Origin: Eopsaltria australis
Taxonomy: Eukaryota > Chordata > Aves > Passeriformes > Petroicidae
Direction of reading: 5' to 3'
NCBI GenBank assembly: GCA_034509425.1
Contig: JAVTVJ010000490.1
Coordinates: 434,001 to 498,000 of the forward strand
Length of the DNA stretch: 64,000 bases
Within the stretch, counting starts at the first letter, position 1; each line of letters starts with the position of its first letter. Position numbers and translations under genes: made by a program. Positions 50,458 to 59,200 of the stretch are shown piece by piece. The notes beneath the pieces were generated by a model, which ran no database searches, was not told the DNA's origin, and saw only the letters and a program-made list of their open reading frames with translations.

Positions 50458-53400
50458 TGGATATTTTTACATTCCCAGTAAATATTTTCTAGCATCAATG
50501 AAGCTGTGAAGATTCATCACCACAGACCTGCATTTATTAATTTTATCTTTGCTCAGTGGAGTCATACTTCATTTCTAGCAATATAAGGTGTCTCCTGTTT
50601 CTAACAAATGAGCTGATCAGCTGGAACAAAGATCTCTATGTATCTATGTCTGATCTTCCTCTCCTCATACAGCAATTTTCAACTCTGCGCTTTCAGTGTA
50701 GGTCTCAAGTATATGCAGAAAGGAGCAGATTTTGATTTAAAGTGTAGTCCTCAGTTTGAGAAGGAGTTTTCTTCAGCAGTCTGTTCCCATAGCAGAGTGA
50801 AATTCATTGTGAGGAGCCATGGTATGCTGTGGCAGAGAAGTCAGCCTTATATGGCATTCCCATGGCAGTTCTAGAGCTGTCTGAGGAGATCTTTAAGCTG
50901 TTCTCAATCTCTTGCTGCTTGAATTACTTTGCTCCCTGTGGTCTGAATGTACTCCCACTCCAAAAATTGCATTTACATACCTGGAATGGGAAGAGAAGTA
51001 TTCAACCAGATCATGGTCATGTTGTCACTGCATTTGAGAAGTGCAGTCAGAGCAGTTATGCAGAGCAGGTTGAGGAGGGACTTGAGGTTTGTGGCCCAGA
51101 AGCCACTTTGGTAAATTTGTATTTTCCTCAAAGTCTTGCATTCCTTACCAAGCTGAATAGTACCAGCAACTTTAAAGTCAGATGCTGGAAGCTCATTGCA
51201 ATAATACAGGATTACTGGTGGGCACTTATCAGAGAGAAAAAGGAGAGGAGAAGAAATTTACTGTGTCATTTGAAACCCTCCAGCCTCATTAGAGGTAACT
51301 GCTCCATGACTGAGTTAACAGAGCAGTTTATACATTAGATGATGAGTCTGGATGTGGATTTGTACACCTGGCTTAGGAGGGAGAGACCTAAAGAGCCAAC
51401 ACTGGGCCTGTGACTTGGTGTGCTACTTCTGCCGTGATGAAGTGAAATTCCTGAAAGCCACTGGCACTGAGATACAGGGGACATTGGTGCCACCAGGCTG
51501 CTGGATGGATGATGGGCATTTCCTGCCCTAAGCCTTGTGTTACAAAGCAGAACAGAGGGGTGGCTGCTGCTGCTGTGCCTGGAGAGCAGGAGCTCTTCAC
51601 ATTGGCAGAGAACATGAGTGATAAAACTTTCTCTGTAGTGGGAGAGGGAGGCTGAATACAGTGGATTTTCTTTCTCTGAAGAAGGGAAATGAGGAGAGAA
51701 CTGGTGCTCTTTTATTTCTTTTGCTTTTTTGCTTTTTTTCCCCTCTCAGTATTCATCCTGGGTCTTGAAATTCACAATGGGCTCTTGGTTTTTGTGTAGA
51801 TTGAGTGAGGAGCAGTCAGATGGTTCTGAAGGTACTTCCACCCTCTCCAAACACTTAAGGGTGGCTGCCTGAGTGCTTAGAGCTGAGTTTTTGTGCTGCT
51901 GGGTGAGCACAGCTCATCCTTGTTACTCAGTGGGGCAAACTAAAAGCTGTGCTCTGGCTAATTCCACCAGCTGTGGCTTGGAGTGGGTTGCAGATGAAGA
52001 AAGCAGCTGTGGAACAGTGGTGTGAGGGCTGCCATACAGAGGTTTCCGTTGCCATTTATGAGCAGAGCTCGTTCCTTTCCCAGAAGAACTGTGGGTGACC
52101 TTTTAATAAGTCGTGTTCAAAGGGTCTCACTGAGCTCTGTGTGCGTGGACAGGTTCATTTGTCTGTCCTGTTCTCTTCCAGAACCTTGCACATGCACCCA
52201 AACCAACCAATGAACAGCAGCATGCAGAAGCAAGCCCACTTTGAAGTTGGCAAAGTTTTCCTGCCTGCCAAGAACCAAATCCCATCTTTCTTGGGATGCT
52301 GAGGAATTTGTAAGGCAGCTTTCTGCTGCCTGGCAAGGTCTGATTTGTGTCATGTGCGCCGTGGCATCGGCAGAGAAGCAGCAGTGTCAGCAGCTGCAGG
52401 ATTTCTGTCAATCTTTCATGTAATTGAATTTGCTTCCTGCATAAAGAACAGCATTTTCACATCAAATGAGTCCAACTGACATGGTCAGGATTTCACTAGG
52501 TCCTGTCAGAGGGAAACTTTGGTGAAGTGGTTAATTATACCCAGGGATGGCTGCAAAAGTAGCTTTTCATCAAGAGGTTACAGTAGAACTCAGATTATTA
52601 AAGAATGGTGCTGATTTGTGGACTGAGGAACAATAAATTATATTTTTCATTCAGACTTAATCCTCAACAATTCATTCATCCTCTCTATATTTATTTTTGC
52701 AGGGTTTTTTTTTATTATTATTAAATATATGGAACACAATAGAATTATCTGTACAACACGTACTGCTTCTGATTTTCTAAAGTTTGAACCAAAAAGATGG
52801 AAATCAGTTTAGATTGAAGATTTTCTAGCTCTTCTCACTTAAATGAAGAAATCACTCTCCTGATCCTGAAAAAATATTTAGTTTAATTCAGGGCTATTGT
52901 TTCAGGTGTTAACCACTATAAAGAACAGAATTGAAATGAAATCCAGCTTAGTGTTTGACTCTGTAATATTTGAACCATCTGAAAAATCTTCAAGTGTTTA
53001 TGCTGGAAAACACAGGGCAGCATTTAGGAACGTGAAACATTCACTAAATTTAAAAGTAGTTACTTTTTTTTGAAACTGTCATTCTTTTTTTATAATTTAT
53101 TAAGTGATGCATTCCTCAAAAAATTCAGGGAACTCCAGTGCCCAAAGCCTCCGACCAGGGTTTTGCTTCCAGTGTGCTGAACAAACAGTGTGAAAAAATA
53201 GAAAGGGGCAGACAGTAGGTGAGAAATGAAGACTTTTGGCCAGGCTAGTGATTTTTCTCCTGCAGAGAGGCAACAGAAGCAGGAAAAAAAATCATTTACA
53301 ACATCCTGGACCAGTGTCCTGCTGACTGCTCAGTCCTGCCTGCGTGGGAGTGGCCACTGGACACCTCCAGATGCTGTCCTGTGACAAGGTCTCAAAGCCA

Positions 53401-54957
53401 CCACGGAGAAGCTCTGCTTGAGAAACAAAATGGGATTTTATGAGCTCAACTGCACTGTCAGGAAGGAGAAAAGAGGGTTTAGAGCACCCTTTATCCCTTT
53501 ATCCCTTGCTCTTGAAAGTTCAAGAAAAAAGGTTTTCTTCTCAAAGTCCTGTTCAAAGTAGGTTGGTGGTGGTCATGTTACATGACTGATGCTAAAAAAA
53601 AATTCTCTCCTTCTTTTTGGGGTTAGAGATGCATGGGACAAAGATCTGGTGGTGTTGGCAAGGGTTGATTTGTTGCAATTGAAATTTCTCCAGAAGGGCT
53701 GCAGTTTTGGGAACATTCACTTGAGAAGGAGATGAAGGCTCCAGAGAGAGAAGCAAAGAGATGCATTCACTTGCCTCAGAATATTACAGTGTCTAGAGAG
53801 TTAGTACACTTGTTATTCTTGTGGCGTTTTACATATTTAAAATAAAAATACTTACCCCAGAACCACAGTGGCACTCCTCCCCTCTCTGCCATTGCAATCT
53901 GAAAATGTTAAAAAAATCTCCAGATTCCCAGATGGCAAAATAACATCCTGGCTAGTTCTCTCCTCAGTGCATGTTGTTAATTTATTTGTTGTTCTAACCC
54001 AGTTATTTTTTCTTTTTCCTCTCTTTGGATGCCATAATTCTTTTGGTCCTTCAGAAGTAAAGAATAAAGCTCTTCAATCTTAAATTTGAATAAAAGGAAA
54101 GTCCAGGCCTTTGCAGAGTGGGAAACAAATGTTACAGGAAGTCCTGCACCACTGCTTTGAGCTCACTGTAAGCACCATGTCCAATCTAAAGCTGGGAACA
54201 GATTGTAAATATTTCATTTTGGGATCAATTTCTGTCTGTCAAAGCTTCTTTGCTGTCCTTGCCTTCTGTTTCTGCATTCCTCTCTACCACTTCCATATCT
54301 GCTGATCTTGGTCTACTCCCTTATAAGTCAGTTTTCTGCTTGCTTCTCAAAATCCTTCTGAATATGTGATCATAAATGATCCTTCTTAGCACTGCTTTTT
54401 TTAGGGATTTCCTCGTAGCCTGAGGTAGCAAGTCAGAAAGTCTGGTTGGATCTGAGCTGCTCTCCAGCATGTCCCAGAGTGCAGAACTTCACCCATTCTA
54501 CTGGGCTTTGATTTCCCAAAGATAACCTTCTGGGCAGCTCCTTCCAAACTTCTTCACCTTCCCCTTCACTAGACCCTTCTCATCCTGTCCCACATTGACC
54601 TCAACTTGTAAAGCCCTTTGCTCTTCCCTGTCTCCCCACACCAAGGTTTCCTTGTTTGGAGGCTCCTCCTCTTCATCATGGTCAGTCAGAGTGCTCTTCC
54701 TTTCTGAAAACCTTGCTCTCTCCCACCACTGGAAAATGGGAGAGGCATTTCTTTCCTTCCTTGTCTCCTGAATGATCCATACTTTGCCCCAAAGCTCTTC
54801 ATGCCTTGCGCTGCTCTATGTCCACCCAATCCCACCAGTGTTAGTGGCTGCAAGATGTGTTCCCTCTGTGCCTTCTCCCAGGCTGGCTTCCCAACCGTTT
54901 CCTGCTCTCCCCACTCTGCCTCTTCTGTGAGTCATTATTCCAGATTTCTTTATTCCG

Positions 54958-55083
54958 GACCAGGCTGGACGGGCTTTGGAGCAACCTGGTCCAGTGCAAG
55001 CTGTCCCTGCCCAAGGTAGTGGGGTAGGAGCTGGATGATCTTTAAGGTCCCTTCCAACCCAAACCTTCTATGTTTCTATGATT
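54958..55083 (+). mobile_element. CR1 LINE 3' end fragment
   Basis: CCAGGCTGGACGGGCTTTGG, then GAGCAACCTGGTCCAGTG, GATCTTTAAGGTCCCTTCCA and the tail CTATGTTTCTATGATT form a sense CR1 3' end. It lies about 0.55 kb upstream of the alpha promoter. Confidence 0.9.
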
Positions 55084-55289
55084 CCTTCAGATTCTCTTAT
55101 TCCAATACTCCTCTTCTATCCAACCATCTCCCTCATCCCAGCTTTTATTATTTCTCTTCTTTCTCCAGGCCTGCACAGCATCCAGCACTGCAGCTCCTGG
55201 ACTGGCTCCCTCCTTCCCCCTCCCTGCCCCAGCATCCCTGCTTATCCTCAGCTCCACAGGAGCAGCAAAGGCAGGAATTGCTTTGCTCC

Positions 55290-55358
55290 ACAAAAAAAAA
55301 CAAACAAAAAACCCAAAACAAAAAAAACCAAAAGAAAACCAAAAAAAAACCCACAAAA
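55290..55358 (+). repeat. A-rich tract with CC and CCC interruptions
   Basis: A(n)C, A(n)CC and A(n)CCC runs make a low-complexity block about 300 bp upstream of the alpha TTTAAA box. Spurious K/N/P-rich open frames arise from it. Confidence 0.85.
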
Positions 55359-55488
55359 AATCCCGAGGAGTTCTACTCACTCCTCTGATGGCTTTTCCTG
55401 TTCTCCCTGGCTTTAATTTGCAGCGAGTGTTTTTGCAAAAGTGCTCATCCCTGGAGCTGACAATAAAACTGTGCCTCAGTGTGTCAGA

Positions 55489-55503
55489 GGGAGGGAGGGA
55501 GGG
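55489..55503 (+). repeat. Four-run GGGA tract (quadruplex motif) upstream of the alpha promoter
   Basis: Four GGG runs at 55489-55491, 55493-55495, 55497-55499 and 55501-55503 are each separated by one A. They lie inside a longer purine tract reaching about 55530. The tract is about 150 bp upstream of the TTTAAA box. Confidence 0.8.
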
Positions 55504-55599
55504 AGAGGCAGAGGAAGAGGGAGGGAGATGCAGCAGCGCAGCGCTCTGGCAAAGTGAGGCGGCATCTGGGAGCTGCGAGCCCAGGGACACCGAGGAGAC

Positions 55600-55778
55600 G
55601 TGAGCCCCTCACTCCGGGCTCTGCCCGATCCCATTGGCTCCCGAGCCGCTGGATTTAAAGGGAAGAAGAGCTCGGAGGGCTGAGCTGCTCAGGCAGACGC
55701 AGACTCTCAGCCAAGTTGTCAGCGCGCTGCGAGCAGGAGAGGCTCGCACACACGAGACTGCGGGGTGCCCGCAGCTTG
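55600..55778 (+). promoter_or_regulatory. Probable alpha promoter: inverted CCAAT box and TATA-like box
   Basis: An ATTGG (inverted CCAAT) lies at 55633-55637 and a TTTAAA box at 55654-55659, in a moderately GC-rich stretch. Normal TATA spacing puts the transcription start near 55680-55690 and gives a leader of about 180 nt before the alpha ATG. The architecture contrasts with the TATA-less CpG-island promoter of the beta form, which suggests separate and more regulated expression. No transcript data are available. Confidence 0.6.
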
Positions 55779-55868
55779 ATGCTCCTTGGGCTCCAGGAAA
55801 GGGGACAAAAAAAACCCCAAAACAACCAGAAGGAGCCTGATCCAGTCCAGCAGTCCCAGGGGGAATAA
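55779..55868 (+). promoter_or_regulatory. Upstream ORF in the alpha leader, stop overlaps receptor ATG (TAATG)
   Basis: The ATG at 55779-55781 opens a 29-codon frame that ends at TAA 55866-55868. The last A of the stop is the first base of the alpha start codon. The uORF start context is weak (T at -3, C at +4), while the receptor start is strong (A at -3, G at +4), so leaky scanning plus termination-reinitiation would set receptor output. An inhibitory upstream AUG has been described for mammalian CRHR1, so translational control by uORF is plausible in this family. Confidence 0.7.
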
Positions 55869-55985
55869 TGGATGTGACCATCTCTCAGTTCATCTTAGAA
55901 GAATTTGATGTGAACTGCAGCCTCCTGGATCGCTTGCACGAGACTTTTTTAGAGAGTTCCTCTATCCCTTTCCTGGGCTTTGATG
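55868..55985 (+). CDS. CRHR2: CRHR2 alpha-type isoform, coding exon 1
   Basis: This exon encodes the alpha N-terminus: 39 residues plus one base of a glycine codon, ending at GATG|GTAGGA. The start has A at -3 and G at +4, a strong initiation context. The sequence opens MDVTISQFILEEFDVNCSL and matches the plan of vertebrate CRHR2-alpha, where an NCS sequon carries the first extracellular Cys (Cys17 here). That Cys is 36 residues before the Cys of TCWP, the same spacing as Cys14 to Cys50 in human alpha. The N-terminus has no long hydrophobic run and carries Glu11, Glu12 and Asp14, so it does not look like a cleavable signal peptide; mammalian alpha is known for an uncleaved pseudo-signal peptide. 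Transcription would come from the CCAAT/TTTAAA promoter just upstream. A 29-codon upstream ORF ends on the start codon. Confidence 0.93.
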
Positions 55986-56128
55986 GTAGGAAACGTTACC
56001 TGGTGCAGGGCTCGGGGAAAAGCTTTGGAAGTACCGAGATTCGGTTTGTTTAGTGATGCAGAGTGTGTGGCTTTTGTGCTTTCTGAAGTGTTCCTTTTTC
56101 CCTCTCTGTCTCGTTTTTGTAACCCCAG
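55986..56128 (+). other. CRHR2 alpha intron (143 bp)
   Basis: A very short intron between the alpha exon (GATG|GTAGGA) and the common exon (GTAACCCCAG|GT). It contains a T/C-rich stretch (TTCCTTTTTCCCTCTCTGTCTCG) before the acceptor. The same acceptor must also serve the 25.7-kb beta intron. Confidence 0.88.
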
Positions 56129-56248
56129 GTCCGTACTGCAATGCCACCACGGACCAGATCGGGACCTGCTGGCCCAGAACCTCTGCGGGGGAACTCGTGG
56201 AGAGACCCTGCCCGGAGTTCTTCAATGGGATCAAATACAACACCACGA
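56129..56248 (+). CDS. CRHR2: CRHR2 first common exon (hormone-binding domain, N-terminal half)
   Basis: This 120-nt exon is shared by the alpha and beta forms. Its acceptor is GTAACCCCAG and its donor ACGA|GTAAGT; entry and exit are both phase 1. The encoded segment begins [16 protein letters not shown], continues [18 protein letters not shown] and ends with the first base of the next codon. It carries three cysteines of the class B1 extracellular fold (alpha numbering Cys43, Cys53, Cys67), the conserved Asp48 and Trp54 of the family signature, and sequons NAT (Asn44) and NTT (Asn77). The pairing partners of Cys43 and Cys67 would be in the next exon, outside the window. LVERPCPE and FNGIKYNTT are CRHR2-like rather than CRHR1-like. 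This exon anchors the identification of the whole locus. Confidence 0.96.
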
Positions 56249-59200
56249 GTAAGTACAAACTGCTTGCCTTCTCCTGCAGATCTCGTGTTCGGGAGGCGCC
56301 TGGGGACACCCAAAATATATTTCCATTAAGGAAAAAAAATAATAATAAAAGAAAAAAAAAATACCGTTTGCTTGGGAATCAACATTTCCTCCACATTCCA
56401 GCCTGTATATTCAAAATTCTTGCCTGGGATGATGCAGATTTCTCAAAAGCACAGTCTTGTGGACACAGTTTCCTCTTTGCTGAAGTACATTTAGGGAGAT
56501 CTGGGCAGCAAATATCCTCTGCAGTCTGAGGAGGGTTTGTTGTGCTTTGTGTGTTTGTGCATGTGTAGCTGTGCACAGCTCAGTGTGCTTGTAGCACTGC
56601 TTCAGCCACCTGGATAATTAAAGATCCTTCAGCTCATGAAATACTGAGCATTAACACCTAAAAAGTGTATTTTGAAAGGACTGTCCCTTTTCTAAGCTGG
56701 CTGTGTGGGCAGGGGTTCAGACCGTGCTGGGAGTTGTATCTAATAAACAGAAAGAAGGCTGAGGGCTGGAACCTGTTTTAGCAACTTCATCAGGTACTGA
56801 CTGACTGCTGAGGCTGGAGCTGCATCAGCTCTGCACGGGAGACAGGAGAGGAAATTAGGAGGCAAATAATATTCAAGGCAAGGGTGCACGGGGGCTCCTT
56901 AGAAATCTCCTGGATGCTTTATTCTACGAGGTAAACAATCACGATGACTCACTACAAATCTATTATTCAGGCTGTGGGACCCAGGCACTCATTTCCTTTT
57001 GCTTATCTGTCAATACTCTCTGGACCTTTCATTAAGAGTTTTTAAACATATTAGTTCCAAATGTGTGCACCCACTTGTTTATCACTCATTTTTTCAGTGT
57101 GGTTTAGACTGTAGGGATAATTTCATTCCATGTTTCACTCTGAACTGTTGCTTGGGTGTTGGTGGTCTCATTTGCAGGTAGTGTTAATTTTGTGGGGCCA
57201 GCATTCTCCTTAAGTCCTGTAAAAGAGTGACCCTGACATTTTAGATCTTATTTTTATACTTACAGAAAGTGAATTCATTCTTTCCCCAGCTCTAGGTGTC
57301 GTGATCAGATAATTGGCCAAAAGTTTGGTGCATTTGCTCTGGGAAACAAAGTCCTCTGCAAGATTTGTTCTTAGGGACAAGCTTCTGTCACCCCAGACTT
57401 TGAGCAGAGTAAAGAGATTGCCTCAAAGAACTGCAAAATCATCCTCAAGCCCTCTAATCTCAGACCTGGGCTCTTTGCAATAAAATAGGAGGGAGCCTGG
57501 GATGGGCTGGGTGATGCTGGCTTTGATGACAGCAGGTAGTTCACTACTTTGACAAGTCTCATTTGAGACCAGAGGGAAATTTCTGAGAATTAAGGGCAGT
57601 GCAGAACACTGGGAAGAATTTAAATGTTTTCGCTGCGTATGGAAGAAAAAAAAATTTGAATATCCCAGTTTGGCTTTTATAAACTCTGTTAAAGCTTTCT
57701 CTAGTTCATCAATGACCTGCTTTAAAGTTCTTCCCTGCTTCTCTCCTTCTCAGTGGTGGCTGATGCTTGTATTGCAGCACTAATAAGTTTTCTTGAATTC
57801 TCTGCTCTTAAAACAATGGCTTGTTAATGAAATTAAAGGCTGGTGGAAATATGTTACTGAAATGATGAAGCATTGTTTTTCTGGGGAAATGGATATTTTT
57901 CTCCTTTCAACATAAAATGTGAGTAGCTACCTCCAGTTGATCTTAGACACTTCCATGTGTGTAGTTCCTCCAAGTTGTAGAGCAAAAAACAGAGGAAAAG
58001 ATTATATCAAAATTTGGTCAACTTTTGGAATCAGTAGCTCCTTGGGAAATAGCAGTGAAGTGATTAAAGCTTGGAAAGCAGTAGGACAGCAGGTTAAGGT
58101 TTGAATACAGGGGTGCAATCTCTTTTGGGAGTTGAAAAACATAATTACCGCATGCAGAACACATCCAGAATTCGGGAAGACTAAATACTGACACATTCTG
58201 ACCACTTGCATGATTTCACCAAGTTGGTTTGTGGGCTGCTTCATTTGTGATGAGGCTCATTGTGCTGAAAACCTTGGCTGTGTTCCCCATACAGATGATA
58301 AAATAAGCACAGACAACTGATTAAAGAATGGGAAATGGATCTTGCAAATCTCTGAGGTGAATAATACAGCTCAAAATGAAGGTCTGACAGGAGATGGCTT
58401 GAATCAACAAAAGATTTCTGCCCAGGACATGTAGTTTTGCTCTATTTTGTTTTGCATTTTGATGAGGCAGAGGGAGAAATGATGGTTTGTTATATTATAC
58501 TGATTTTTTTTTTGTGAGACAGCAAAATCAGACCAATTTAGAAAAAGCACCTTGCATTGCCTTTCTTCTACCAAGAGCTTATCCAGCTCTAGGTTGTAAC
58601 TCAGCTGTTTATTATACTGTCAGCTATCCCATGTTTGTGAGCTGCCACCTTTTAGGAACTACAGCTTATCTTTGCATTGATTTTGTGTATCTGAGGGTAT
58701 ATTTTGTATATCTGTGAGTTTATCATTTGAAAGTGTGTAAAATTTTTGTATCAGTTTCAGTGATTTCTTTTTAGAAGTCAGGCTCTCAGAGATTCCAATT
58801 TCCCACCAATTTCCTAAGAGCATCTCATCAGCTGGAGGAAATGAACCCAGTAGCATTCCCCTGTCAAGGAAAGCTTTTGCATTGTAGACACTGGCAAATC
58901 CAGACTGGGAAGTGCTCAAAATGTATGAAAAGCTTACAAAAAACTCAGTGAAGCACAAGACACTGATCCATGGCTGAGTTTGGGTACTCATGAGGCTACT
59001 TCTGCACCTCATTGTAGTCTCTGTGCATGTAGGGATGGAATTCAAGACAAAATGAGACAAGGTAGGTTCCTCCACAGATCAGCTCATCAGAGGCTGTGGG
59101 TGCACCTCCTCTGCTTTGTGTCCATCTTGTCACCTCTCACACTTTGATGTTCACTCTTGACTCAGATGAGGAATGCTATCAGACCCTTCCAATGCCAGCA

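Larger units (their letters stand above)
30410..56128 (+). other. CRHR2 beta intron 2 (25,719 bp), contains the alpha promoter and exon
   Basis: The intron runs from GTATTT to ACCCCAG. It holds CR1 copies (35989, 41192, 42896, 44243, 54958), an AAT microsatellite, a hairpin at 50411-50457, A-rich tracts, a pyrimidine-rich stretch (54480-55280), and the alpha promoter and exon near its 3' end. Two unproven exon candidates (36277-36387, 38313-38421) are described separately. Confidence 0.8.

Noticed and set aside
59160..59185. GAGGAATGCTATCAGACC considered as the next CRHR2 exon
   Set aside because: The expected YREC codon order and the acceptor are absent, so the next exon is assumed to lie beyond 64000.
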